From NCBI GenBank assembly GCA_039920865.1, contig JBDSCZ010000245.1:1-23219 (forward strand): a DNA stretch of 23,219 nt, read 5' to 3'. This stretch comes from AVCC01 sp039920865. GTDB lineage: Bacteria > Pseudomonadota > Gammaproteobacteria > Burkholderiales > Burkholderiaceae_D. The translations under genes were made by a program, and so were the position numbers. Below the pieces are notes generated by a model that saw only the letters and a program-made list of their open reading frames with translations, did not search any database and was not told the origin of the DNA. This document shows positions 1 through 7,255 of this stretch, one piece after another; the first letter of the stretch is position 1, and every line of letters begins with the position of its first letter.

Positions 1-68
1 GCCAGCCAGCCGTAGCAATGCGGCACATCGGGCCATTTGGCGATCGCTTGCTTGACGATTTCATCCAT
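1..68 (-). CDS. Short conserved hypothetical protein, N-terminal fragment
   Basis: Only the first 22 codons lie inside the window; the gene runs off the left edge. It starts at an ATG at 66-68 and begins MDEIVKQAIAKWPDVP, followed by a His-Cys-Tyr-Gly-Trp stretch. An AGGA ribosome binding site sits about 6 bases upstream (minus strand). The N-terminus resembles a small DUF-type protein I associate with betaproteobacteria downstream of YheT hydrolases, but I cannot name the family with certainty. It shares strand with the hydrolase gene, from which it is separated by 127 bases holding a dispersed repeat copy. No function is assigned. Confidence 0.6.
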   Translation of the reverse strand, partial: MDEIVKQAIAKWPDVPHCYGWL

Positions 69-88
69 GATTTTTTCCTATTTATGTG

Positions 89-146
89 GAGTATGCTGAA
101 AAATACCGCATTAACCGCAATAATTCATTGTGGGTGGTTTTTATAC
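89..146 (+). repeat. Dispersed 58-bp intergenic element, copy 1
   Basis: This copy lies between the hypothetical gene start (68) and the end of the YheT hydrolase (196). It reads GAGTATG at its first base, CCGCA exactly at element position 27 (115-119), TGTGGGT at 130-136, and ends in TATAC at 142-146. CCGCAAT (115-121) can pair with ATTGTGG (127-133), one pair being G-T, around a 5-base loop. The register matches the copies at 1680, 5678, 9832 and 16705. It is one of the more diverged copies. Confidence 0.5.
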
Positions 147-195
147 GGCACTCTGTATATATGTGCTGCAGAGGCTTTGGAAAGTGCCGGGATCT

Positions 196-1143
196 TCAGG
201 CAGTTCCATCCAGAAAGCCTAGCATCTTTTGCGGCAGCCAGTCCAAGTTGCCGGGCAGAGCTCCGCTGGCAAAACCAATGTGGCCGCCTTGCTCAGGATA
301 ATCCAGGAGCACCGCTGCTGCGGCCTGAAGCGGCAAATGCCTTCCCGGCAGGAAAGGGTCGTTGCGGGCGTTGAGCACCAGCGTTGGCAGCGTGATGTCG
401 CCCAGCACGTGTCTGGCACTGGCGCGATCCCAGTAATCGTTGGTGTCGCGGTAACCGTGCAAGGGCGCAGTGACAATATTGTCGAAGTCGTACAGATTGC
501 GCGCCTGCAGCATCTTTTTCCGGTCGAACAGGCCTGGAAACTGCTGCAGTTTTTGCAGAGATTTCGCTTTCATGGTTTTCAGGAACATGTGCGTGTAGAG
601 GCGGTTGATGCCGTGTGACAGCGCCGCGCCGCCCTGCGCCAGATCAAGCGGTGCCGACACCGCGCAGGCGGCATCGATGATTTCGGCCTGATGCTGGGAT
701 TCCCCCAGCCAGCGCAGCAGCACATTACCGCCCAGCGATGCACCGGCGGCATAAAAGCGGCTGGCGTGCTGCATTTCGGTGCGCAGGCGGCGGATGATCC
801 AGTCCAGCTCCTGCGTGTCGCCCGAGTGGTAAAAACGCGGGGTGCGATTGGGTTCGCCCGAGCAGCCGCGAAAGTGCGGCACCGCACCCGACCAGCCGCG
901 CGCCGCTATCAGCGCCATCAGTGCGCGCGCGTAATGGCTGTCGGAGGAGCCTTCCAGTCCGTGGAACAGCACCACGAACGGCTGTCCGATGGGGCCATCG
1001 ACGAAATCGATATCGATGAAGTCGCCGTCGGGCGCATCCCAGCGCTGGCGACGGTAAGCCACCGGCGGCTTGGCAATGCAGGTCGCCGGATAGATGGTTT
1101 GCAGGTGGCCGTTGGGCAGCCATGGCGGCGCAGAGTACTTCAT
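196..1143 (-). CDS. yheT: YheT-family alpha/beta hydrolase
   Basis: The product is 315 residues, the usual size for the YheT/UPF0017 alpha/beta hydrolases, a family of cytoplasmic or membrane-associated carboxylester hydrolases whose physiological substrates are mostly unknown. The N-terminus carries the family signature PPWLPNGHLQTIYP. FHGLEGSSDS (60-69) is the oxyanion-hole region, GASLGGN (134-140) holds the nucleophile Ser136, NDPF supplies Asp262, and GGHIGF supplies His288, so the triad is intact. I chose the ATG at 1141-1143 because the longer in-frame extension would overlap the upstream SnoaL-like gene and lacks family similarity; the ribosome site before it is weak. It follows that gene by 61 bases on the same strand and is probably cotranscribed with it. 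Confidence 0.9.
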   Translation of the reverse strand: MKYSAPPWLPNGHLQTIYPATCIAKPPVAYRRQRWDAPDGDFIDIDFVDGPIGQPFVVLFHGLEGSSDSHYARALMALIAARGWSGAVPHFRGCSGEPNRTPRFYHSGDTQELDWIIRRLRTEMQHASRFYAAGASLGGNVLLRWLGESQHQAEIIDAACAVSAPLDLAQGGAALSHGINRLYTHMFLKTMKAKSLQKLQQFPGLFDRKKMLQARNLYDFDNIVTAPLHGYRDTNDYWDRASARHVLGDITLPTLVLNARNDPFLPGRHLPLQAAAAVLLDYPEQGGHIGFASGALPGNLDWLPQKMLGFLDGTA

Positions 1144-1204
1144 GCAGATAATATTGTGCTTGATTGCCGCGCCGGAATCTGCGCTAGCGCAAGAATAGTG
1201 AGTA

Positions 1205-1645
1205 TCAGTGCAGCAGCGCCGGATTGAGCGGTTCAGCCGGCGCTTGTCCGGCAGCGATCGAGGCGTGATGGGTGACGATGCGCCAGCCTTGCGCAGACTT
1301 GATGAATACATTGGTGGCCAGAATGTGGATGTCTTGCCGCTCGTGCTGATTTTGCTGCGTGTGCTGAACTTCTTCGACGATGTTGTGTACTGCGGTGGTC
1401 AGGCTGTGGCTGGCATGCAGTTGTATCGGGCGGATGTGCACGTTGCCGCGCTCGAAAATTGCCGCCCACGATTGCCGGATCGCATCATGGCCGACCAGGC
1501 GCGGTGCGCCCGGATGAATACAGACGATCTCGTCATCTTCCGCCCAGAGCGCCATCAAGCCATCCAGATCAGACCTACCCAGGGCGTCGTAGAACGCCGC
1601 TTCAGCCTGCTGCGCGGTATTGTACAAATGTTTTTTACGTGCCAT
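1205..1645 (-). CDS. SnoaL/NTF2-fold protein
   Basis: This 146-residue protein belongs to the nuclear-transport-factor-2/SnoaL-like fold. Visible marks are an N-terminal helix ending in FYDALGRSDLDGLMALWAED, an IHPGAPRLVGHDAIRQSW segment that lines the cone-shaped pocket in this fold, and a C-terminal strand pair (IHILATNVFIKS and GWRIVTHHAS). Family members are small enzymes or ligand-binding proteins, and I cannot deduce the substrate. The ATG at 1645 is preceded by CTGGAG at a good distance. It is the first gene of a likely SnoaL-yheT transcript, and a dispersed repeat copy lies 35 bases upstream of its start. Confidence 0.8.
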   Translation of the reverse strand: MARKKHLYNTAQQAEAAFYDALGRSDLDGLMALWAEDDEIVCIHPGAPRLVGHDAIRQSWAAIFERGNVHIRPIQLHASHSLTTAVHNIVEEVQHTQQNQHERQDIHILATNVFIKSAQGWRIVTHHASIAAGQAPAEPLNPALLH

Positions 1646-1679
1646 GAGGGCTCCAGTCTATGCTGTTATTTTGTAGGGG

Positions 1680-1737
1680 GTATATTTTATGCCGACTGAA
1701 AGCAATGCGGATACATCGATATTTTTTAATATACCCC
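1680..1737 (-). repeat. Dispersed 57-bp intergenic element, copy 2
   Basis: On the minus strand this copy reads GGGTATA at its first base (1736), CCGCA at position 27, CGG at 43-45 and AATATAC ending at position 57 (1680), followed by further Cs to 1676. Its ends form a perfect 10-bp inverted repeat: GGGGTATATT at 1677-1686 and AATATACCCC at 1728-1737. It lies in the 110-base gap between the zinc-finger gene (ends 1756) and the SnoaL-like gene (starts 1645). This is the copy with the clearest terminal inverted repeats. Confidence 0.6.
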
Positions 1738-1755
1738 ACTGGTAACGGCAAAATT

Positions 1756-1968
1756 TTAATGGCCCTTGATGACGCTGCCCGGCTTGAGCTGATATACGGT
1801 GCCGCAGTATGGGCAGGTGGCACTGCCGCCATGCGACAGGTCGAGGAAGATGCGCGGGTGGGACGACCAGAGCGGCATTGCTACGTTGGGACAATGCGCG
1901 GGTAAATCCTTGCCGTCGATTTCAACGACTGCGGTGGCTTGCGTTGTTTTTGTTGTGGTTGCTTGCAT
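1756..1968 (-). CDS. CHCC zinc-finger domain protein
   Basis: This 70-residue protein matches the zf-CHCC family, related to the C-terminal domain of the complex I accessory subunit NDUFS6. The likely metal ligands are Cys26, His46, Cys52 and Cys55 in the segments HCPNVAMPLW, DLSHGG and TCPYCGTVYQL. A C-terminal basic tail (KPGSVIKGH) follows. The ATG at 1968 is chosen because GGAG stands at the right distance and the protein then has the usual family length; the longer in-frame extension has no family similarity. It lies 125 bases downstream of ilvE on the same strand, an arrangement I know from other betaproteobacteria, and is probably cotranscribed with it. The role in bacteria is not established; zinc binding is inferred from the residues. 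Confidence 0.88.
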   Translation of the reverse strand: MQATTTKTTQATAVVEIDGKDLPAHCPNVAMPLWSSHPRIFLDLSHGGSATCPYCGTVYQLKPGSVIKGH

Positions 1969-1985
1969 GTGATTCTCCGTTGCAT

Positions 1986-2005
1986 GGGCGGCTTCAATGC
2001 CGCCC
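1986..2005 (-). other. Hairpin in the ilvE to zinc-finger gene spacer
   Basis: GGGCGGC (1986-1992) and GCCGCCC (1999-2005) form a perfect 7-bp GC stem around a 6-base loop. It sits 18 bases upstream of the zinc-finger gene start and has no T-run, so it is more likely an RNA processing or stability structure than a terminator. Confidence 0.4.
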
Positions 2006-2011
2006 GGGGTT

Positions 2012-2047
2012 GATTGTGAATCTGATTGCGAATTTGATTGTGAACAG
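2012..2047. repeat. Three 12-bp imperfect tandem repeats
   Basis: GATTGTGAATCT, GATTGCGAATTT and GATTGTGAACAG follow each other without gaps in the spacer between ilvE and the zinc-finger gene. The array is short and may be a replication-slippage product or a set of half-sites. Confidence 0.45.
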
Positions 2048-2093
2048 TGCCGGCACGACCGGCTTGCACTATTCACTCTTATTGCGCCGGCGA

Positions 2094-3014
2094 TTACACC
2101 AGCGTCAGCCAATGCCGATATTGCGGTGCGCGGCCGGCGACCGCTTCAAAAAACAGCGATTGCAGTTTTTCGGTGATCGGGCCGCGGACGCCGGTGCCGA
2201 TCTGGCGGTTGTCGAGTTCCCGGATCGGCGTAACTTCGGCCGCAGTGCCGGTGAAGAAGGCTTCGTCGCTACAGTACATTTCGTCGCGCGTGATGCGTTT
2301 TTCGATCACGTCGATACCGAGGTCGCGCGCCATCGTCAGCACCGCGTCGCGCGTGATGCCGTCCAGGCAGGAGGCCAGGTCGGGCGTGTACAGTTTGCCG
2401 TTCTTGACGATGAACACATTCTCGCCGGAACCTTCGGATACGTAGCCGTCGGTGTCGAGCAGCAAGGCTTCGTCGTAGCCGTCGGTCAGCGCTTCCTGGT
2501 TGGCCAGGATCGAGTTGATGTAATAGCCGGAAGCCTTGGCGCGCACCATCGAAACATTGACGTGGTGGCGGGTGAAGGAGGAGGTCTTGACGCGGATGCC
2601 GCGGGCCATGCCTTCCTCGCCCAAATAAGCGCCCCACGGCCAGGCGGCGATGGCGACGTGAATGGTGTTGCCTTTGGCGGAGATGCCGAGCTTTTCGGAG
2701 CCGATCCAGACCAGCGGGCGCAGATAGCAGGATTCGAGCTGATTTTCGCGCACCACCTGTTTTTGCGCTGCCATCAGAGTGTCCAGATCGTATGGCACCA
2801 CCATCTGGAAAATCTTGGCCGAGTTCAGCAGGCGCTGGGTATGCTCTCGCAGGCGAAAGATCGCAGTGCCCTCCGGCGTCTGGTAGGCGCGCACGCCTTC
2901 AAAAACAGCCATGCCGTAGTGCAGCGAATGGGTCAACACGTGGATCTTGGCATCGCGCCAATCTATCAGCGTACCGTCTTGCCAAATTTTTCCGTCGCGG
3001 TCATCCATGGACAT
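2094..3014 (-). CDS. ilvE: Branched-chain amino acid aminotransferase
   Basis: This 306-residue fold-type IV PLP enzyme interconverts leucine, isoleucine and valine with their 2-oxo acids, using glutamate/2-oxoglutarate. Diagnostic segments are WRDAKIHVLTHSLHYGMAVFEG (substrate-loop region), the PLP lysine Lys160 in RAKASGYYINS, and EGSGENVFIVKNGKLYTP with the downstream phosphate-binding GITRDAVL. The start at 3014 is chosen because GGGAG lies 8 bases upstream; an ATG two codons further in is possible. The gene is divergent from azlC-azlD across a 204-base spacer, so synthesis or turnover and export of branched-chain amino acids are placed side by side. No binding site was identified confidently in that spacer. 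Confidence 0.96.
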   Translation of the reverse strand: MSMDDRDGKIWQDGTLIDWRDAKIHVLTHSLHYGMAVFEGVRAYQTPEGTAIFRLREHTQRLLNSAKIFQMVVPYDLDTLMAAQKQVVRENQLESCYLRPLVWIGSEKLGISAKGNTIHVAIAAWPWGAYLGEEGMARGIRVKTSSFTRHHVNVSMVRAKASGYYINSILANQEALTDGYDEALLLDTDGYVSEGSGENVFIVKNGKLYTPDLASCLDGITRDAVLTMARDLGIDVIEKRITRDEMYCSDEAFFTGTAAEVTPIRELDNRQIGTGVRGPITEKLQSLFFEAVAGRAPQYRHWLTLV

Positions 3015-3218
3015 GGTGAAATCTCCCAAAAGGTCAAAGCAAATAGAGGTGGGCCGTGCAAGCTGCGATTTTAACGGATTCGGGCAGCCCGGAAGCTTCA
3101 TCGGTAGAATGGAACGTTAAATTTTGGATGGCATCTGCACCAGCCATCGGGCGCAATGCTTTTAGTAAAACAATCGGATCGATGCCTGCCAGCATTTTGA
3201 AAAAGGTTAAAACGCAGC

Positions 3219-3983
3219 ATGGAAGCGACGGATAGCAAGGCTTCGGCATCGGTTTCTGCCGGTGAAAATCGGGCGGCCCGTGGCGCCGAAAAGACTGCAT
3301 TCAGCGAGGCGTTCAAATTATCCGCAGCCACCATGCCCGGCATCCTGGCCTGGGGTCTGGTATCGGGCATGGCGATGGTCAAGTCCGGCCTGACCCTGTG
3401 GCAAGCGCTGGGAATGACGTTTCTGGTGTTCGCCGGATCGGCGCAACTGGCAGCATTGCCGTTGATGACGGCCAATGCACCGGTCATGGTGGTGTTCGCC
3501 ACCGCGCTGGTGGTCAATTTGCGTTTCGTCATTTTTGGCGCAGCGATCGGTCCGCATTTCTCGCATCTGCGCTGGTACCGGCGCATCTGGCACGGTTATT
3601 TCAACGCCGACATCACGATGGCTTTCTTCCCGCGCCGCTTTCCGGCCGAGACGCTGTATCAGCCGGAGGGGAAGGTCGGTTTTTATAACGGCATCGGCTA
3701 TCCGAACTGGTGTGCGTGGCAAATTGGCGCGGTAACCGGCATCCTGCTGGCAAGCCAGATTCCAGAGAGTTGGAGCGTCGGTTTTGCCGGTACGCTGGCT
3801 TTGCTGGCGATCATGATTCCGCTGATCATTAATTCTGCAGCGCTGGGCGGCGTGGTGGTGGCAAGTATTGTCGCGGTGGCTGCGGTCGATCTGCCTTATC
3901 GATTGGGCTTGTTGCTGGCCGTGGTGCTCGGCATGGTGGTCGCGATGCTGATTGACGCATTTCTCGAAAAGAAGAAAGCATGA
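3219..3983 (+). CDS. azlC: AzlC-family branched-chain amino acid exporter, large subunit
   Basis: This 254-residue membrane protein is the large subunit of the AzlCD/YgaZH-type exporter, which moves branched-chain amino acids out of the cell. After a hydrophilic N-terminus of about 35 residues, the family core starts at PGILAWGLVSGMAMVKSG. The conserved FAGSAQLAALPLM and LVVNLRFVIFGAAI stretches follow, then several hydrophobic segments to the C-terminus (LAIMIPLIINSAALGGV, GLLLAVVLGMVVAMLI). A modest AAAGGTT precedes the ATG. The stop overlaps the azlD start by four bases (ATGA, 3980-3983), so the two subunits are translationally coupled. The divergent neighbour ilvE supports the branched-chain substrate. 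Confidence 0.93.
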   Translation: MEATDSKASASVSAGENRAARGAEKTAFSEAFKLSAATMPGILAWGLVSGMAMVKSGLTLWQALGMTFLVFAGSAQLAALPLMTANAPVMVVFATALVVNLRFVIFGAAIGPHFSHLRWYRRIWHGYFNADITMAFFPRRFPAETLYQPEGKVGFYNGIGYPNWCAWQIGAVTGILLASQIPESWSVGFAGTLALLAIMIPLIINSAALGGVVVASIVAVAAVDLPYRLGLLLAVVLGMVVAMLIDAFLEKKKA

Positions 3984-4303
3984 ACGACTTTGACACCTGG
4001 ATCACCATCATCTTGTTGACTGTCGCCACGATTTTGACGCGCAGTTCATTTTTTCTCCTGGGAAATGCAGTCAAATTCCCGCCCAAAGTCCAGCATGCGT
4101 TGCGTTATGCGCCAGCCGCCGCGCTGGCCGCGATCATCGCTCCAGACCTGCTGCTGTCCGGCGGGACGGTCAGTTTTGACTGGGCCAATCCCAAGCTGCT
4201 GGGCGCCATCGGGGCTGGTCTTTTCTTCGTTACAACGCGCCACTTGCTGGGAACGATCGTGGTCGGGATGGCTTTATTTACCGTATTTCGTTTGCTGTTC
4301 TGA
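3980..4303 (+). CDS. azlD: AzlD-family branched-chain amino acid exporter, small subunit
   Basis: This 107-residue, almost wholly hydrophobic protein has about four membrane segments and is the partner of AzlC. Family marks are ILTRSSFFLLG near the N-terminus and VQHALRYAPAAALAAIIAPDLL in the middle, with a C-terminal ending in GMALFTVFRLLF. It overlaps azlC by four bases and has normal family length. The pair is expected in the inner membrane. Confidence 0.93.
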   Translation: MNDFDTWITIILLTVATILTRSSFFLLGNAVKFPPKVQHALRYAPAAALAAIIAPDLLLSGGTVSFDWANPKLLGAIGAGLFFVTTRHLLGTIVVGMALFTVFRLLF

Positions 4304-4304
4304 G

Positions 4305-4354
4305 AACCGTTTACCGTTCTTTGTGATGTATTTGCTTACATAAAAACGGTTTTT
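4305..4354 (+). terminator. Weak inverted repeat after azlD
   Basis: AACCGTTT (4305-4312) can pair with AAACGGTT (4344-4351), followed by TTT. The loop is long (31 bases), so termination here is only tentative. The pgk promoter probably lies in the same spacer; a TAAAAT at 4372-4377 is a possible -10 box without a clear -35. Confidence 0.3.
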
Positions 4355-4410
4355 CAGGGTGTTGGCTGCGGTAAAATGGCCGTTTTTGCTTCGGGCACAT
4401 TGGGACAGAC

Positions 4411-5601
4411 ATGCAATTCAATCGATTGAGCGACCTTATTTCCAGTAACGAACTGGCCGGCAAGCGCGTCTTTATCCGTGCCGATCTCAACGTGCCGCAA
4501 GATGATGACGGAAAAATCACCGAAGATACGCGCATTCGCGCTTCGGTTCCGGCGATTCGCCAAGCGCTCGATGCGGGAGCGGCGGTGATGGTTACCTCCC
4601 ACCTCGGTCGTCCGACTGAAGGGGAATTCAAGCCGGCCGATTCGCTGGCTCCGGTGGCGCAACGCTTGTCCGAACTGCTGGGGCAGCCGGTGCCGCTGTT
4701 GCAAAACTGGCTCGATGGCGTTGACGTTGCACCAGGTCAGGTCGTGTTGCTGGAAAACTGCCGCGTCAACCCCGGCGAAAAGAAGAACAGCGACGCACTG
4801 GCGCAAAAAATGGCCAAGCTGTGCGACGTCTATGTCAACGACGCGTTCGGCACCGCCCATCGAGCCGAGGCGAGCACCCACGGCATCGCCAAATTCGCGC
4901 CGATTGCCTGTGCCGGCCCCTTGCTGGCAGCCGAACTCGATGCGCTGGGCAAGGCGCTGCAGCAGCCGGCGCGCCCGATGATCGCAATCGTTGCCGGCTC
5001 CAAGGTCTCGAGCAAGTTGAGCATCCTCAAAACACTGGCAGACAAGGTCGATAATCTGATCGTCGGTGGCGGCATCGCCAACACTTTCATGCTGGCTGCA
5101 GGACTGAACATCGGCAAATCGCTGGCCGAAGCCGATCTGCTGGAAGACGCACGCGCCATCATGGACATGATGGCCAAACGCGGCGCGTCGGTACCGATCC
5201 CGGTCGATGTGGTGTGCGCGAAAGAATTCTCCGCAACTGCGGCGGCGACCGTAAAGGATGTGGCTGAGGTAGCCGACGACGACATGATCCTGGATATCGG
5301 GCCGAAAACCGCCGCCATGCTGGCGCAACAGCTGGCAAGCGCCGGCACCATCGTCTGGAACGGTCCGGTCGGGGTGTTCGAGTTCGACCAGTTCGGCGCC
5401 GGCACCAAAACGCTGGCAATGGCAATTGCCGAATCAAAAGCGTTTTCGATCGCCGGCGGCGGCGATACCCTGGCGGCGATTGCGAAGTACGGCATCACCG
5501 ACAAGATCGGTTACATCTCGACCGGCGGCGGCGCTTTCCTGGAATTCCTGGAAGGCAAGACCCTGCCTGCGGTTGAGATCCTGATGCAGCGCAAAAGGTA
5601 G
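4411..5601 (+). CDS. pgk: Phosphoglycerate kinase
   Basis: This 396-residue cytoplasmic enzyme transfers the phosphate of 1,3-bisphosphoglycerate to ADP in glycolysis, or the reverse in gluconeogenesis. RADLNVP (23-29) and SHLGRP (63-68) bind the 3-phosphoglycerate side, GPVGVFE (from 318) and the GGGDT loop (from 349) bind the nucleotide, and all are intact at normal spacing. The ATG gives the family-typical N-terminus, with only a weak GGGAC before it. pyk and fba follow on the same strand, so three glycolytic genes are clustered. The 199-base gap to pyk carries a hairpin and a dispersed repeat, suggesting pyk has its own promoter. Confidence 0.97.
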   Translation: MQFNRLSDLISSNELAGKRVFIRADLNVPQDDDGKITEDTRIRASVPAIRQALDAGAAVMVTSHLGRPTEGEFKPADSLAPVAQRLSELLGQPVPLLQNWLDGVDVAPGQVVLLENCRVNPGEKKNSDALAQKMAKLCDVYVNDAFGTAHRAEASTHGIAKFAPIACAGPLLAAELDALGKALQQPARPMIAIVAGSKVSSKLSILKTLADKVDNLIVGGGIANTFMLAAGLNIGKSLAEADLLEDARAIMDMMAKRGASVPIPVDVVCAKEFSATAAATVKDVAEVADDDMILDIGPKTAAMLAQQLASAGTIVWNGPVGVFEFDQFGAGTKTLAMAIAESKAFSIAGGGDTLAAIAKYGITDKIGYISTGGGAFLEFLEGKTLPAVEILMQRKR

Positions 5602-5641
5602 CAAGCCGCTATCGGCAGCAGACATGGCCAACGTTCATGAA

Positions 5642-5661
5642 AAACACGTAGTGGCGTGTTT
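5642..5661 (+). terminator. Hairpin downstream of pgk
   Basis: AAACACG (5642-5648) and CGTGTTT (5655-5661) form a perfect 7-bp stem with a 6-base loop 40 bases after the pgk stop. The T-run is only three bases, all inside the stem, so termination is possible but not strong. Confidence 0.4.
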
Positions 5662-5677
5662 GAAACATGCGCTACCA

Positions 5678-5734
5678 GTATATTTATACCGGCAATGAAA
5701 ATATGCGGGAAGTTCCATAAAAACACTTATACCC
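5678..5734 (-). repeat. Dispersed 57-bp intergenic element, copy 3
   Basis: On the minus strand this copy reads GGGTATAAGT at its first base (5734), TTCCCGCATAT with CCGCA at position 27, CCGG at 43-46, and ATAAATATAC ending at position 57. Ungapped by eye, it matches the copy at 9832 in about 28 of the first 36 bases. Its inner 31 bases (5681-5711) match those at 16728-16758 in about 23. It lies between pgk and pyk. Confidence 0.65.
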
Positions 5735-5800
5735 CCATGTTTTTCGCTTATCTGGTGGACGATAGGTAACAGCCGTCAATAACAACTAAGGAAACCCCCG

Positions 5801-7234
5801 ATGTTTCGAGCAACCAAAATCGTCGCAACCATTGGCCCGGCATCGAGCGAGCTCGATATTCTGGTGCGGATGATCGCGGCCGGGGTCGATGTGGTGCGGC
5901 TGAATTTTTCGCACGGCAAGGCGCAGGATCATATCGAGCGCGCCCATCTGGTGCGCCAGGCGGCTGCAGCCTGCGGCCGTGAGGTCGCCATCATGGCCGA
6001 TCTGCAGGGCCCGAAAATTCGGATCGGCAGGTTCGAGCATGGCCGGATCCAGCTCCAGCAAGGCGATGCGTTCATCCTCGATGCCGACTGCAATTTGGGC
6101 AATCAGGAGCGGGTCGGACTCGATTACAAGACGCTGCCGCGCGATCTGAAGCCGGCTGACGTATTGTTGTTGAACGATGGCCTGATCGTGCTGGCGGTCG
6201 AGCGGATTGTCGGCAGCGAAATCCATACCACGGTGAAGATCGGCGGTGAACTTTCCAACAACAAGGGCATCAACCGTCAGGGCGGCGGCTTGTCGGCGCC
6301 GGCGTTGACCTTCAAGGACATGGAAGACATCAAGACCGCGATGAGTTTCCAGGCCGATTACGTCGCGGTATCGTTCCCGAAAAGTGCCATCGATATGGAA
6401 ATGGCGCGACAGTTGGCCAATATCGCCGGCGAGGCCTATTGCCACAAACCGATGATGATCGCCAAGATCGAGCGTGCCGAGGCGATTCCGGTATTGCAAG
6501 CGATCCTGAACGCCTCCGACGGCATCATGGTCGCGCGCGGCGATCTGGCGGTCGAAGTCGGCAATGCGGCGGTACCCGCGCTGCAAAAGCGCATGATCAA
6601 GATGGCGCGCGCTTCCAACAAGATTGCGATCACCGCAACCCAGATGATGGAGTCGATGATCGTCAACGCGGTGCCGACCCGGGCCGAAGTGTCCGACGTC
6701 GCCAATGCAGTGCTGGATGGTACCGATGCGGTGATGACCTCGGCCGAGACCGCTTCCGGTAAATATCCGGTCGAGACGGTGGCCGCGATGGCGGCGATCT
6801 GCCACGAGGCGGAGAAATCGGACGTCTGCGAACTCGATGCCGATTTTCTGAACTTGCACTTTACCCGGATCGATCAATCGATTGCCTACGGCGCATTATT
6901 TACCGCGCATCATTTGCGCGTGAAAGCGATCGCCGCACTGACCGAGTCCGGCTCAACCGTACTGTGGATGAGCCGTCACGATATTGAAATGCCCATTTTT
7001 GCCATCACGCCGAGCATTGCGACCCAACGCAAAGTCGCGCTGTACCGCAATGTGCGTACACTGGAACTGGCGACCAATACCGACCGCGAGCAGGCTTTGC
7101 GCGCGGTGCAGGATATGCTGCTGGCCAAGGGCGCAGTGGAAATAGGGGATTTGATCGTCGTGACCTGGGGCGATCCGATGGGACAGACCGGCGGCACCAA
7201 TGCGCTGAAAATCGTCAAGGTCAGCGAATACTAA
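5801..7234 (+). CDS. pyk: Pyruvate kinase, PykA type
   Basis: This 477-residue enzyme converts phosphoenolpyruvate and ADP to pyruvate and ATP. Visible marks are TKIVATIGPASS at the N-terminus, RLNFSHG (33-39), ADLQGPKIRIG (66-76), catalytic Lys222 in KIERAEAI, MVARGDL (243-249), and the ITATQMMESMI segment followed by SAETASGKYPVETV. The length and the latter two stretches resemble Escherichia coli PykA (type II) more than PykF. AAGGAAA precedes the ATG. fba follows after 21 bases, so the two form an operon. Confidence 0.96.
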   Translation: MFRATKIVATIGPASSELDILVRMIAAGVDVVRLNFSHGKAQDHIERAHLVRQAAAACGREVAIMADLQGPKIRIGRFEHGRIQLQQGDAFILDADCNLGNQERVGLDYKTLPRDLKPADVLLLNDGLIVLAVERIVGSEIHTTVKIGGELSNNKGINRQGGGLSAPALTFKDMEDIKTAMSFQADYVAVSFPKSAIDMEMARQLANIAGEAYCHKPMMIAKIERAEAIPVLQAILNASDGIMVARGDLAVEVGNAAVPALQKRMIKMARASNKIAITATQMMESMIVNAVPTRAEVSDVANAVLDGTDAVMTSAETASGKYPVETVAAMAAICHEAEKSDVCELDADFLNLHFTRIDQSIAYGALFTAHHLRVKAIAALTESGSTVLWMSRHDIEMPIFAITPSIATQRKVALYRNVRTLELATNTDREQALRAVQDMLLAKGAVEIGDLIVVTWGDPMGQTGGTNALKIVKVSEY

Positions 7235-7255
7235 TTTTTTTATCTGGAGAACTAC

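Noticed and set aside
1809..3074. A 421-codon plus-strand open frame opposite ilvE
   Set aside because: It lies antisense to a certain ilvE, is rich in odd composition from the reversed codons and has no recognisable domain.
4354..5328. A 324-codon minus-strand open frame opposite pgk
   Set aside because: It is an antisense shadow of pgk with many His, Arg and Gln residues and no family features.
5786..6877. A 363-codon minus-strand open frame opposite pyk
   Set aside because: Same reason: pyk on the other strand is unequivocal, and the His/Arg/Asp-rich translation is typical of a reversed GC-rich gene.
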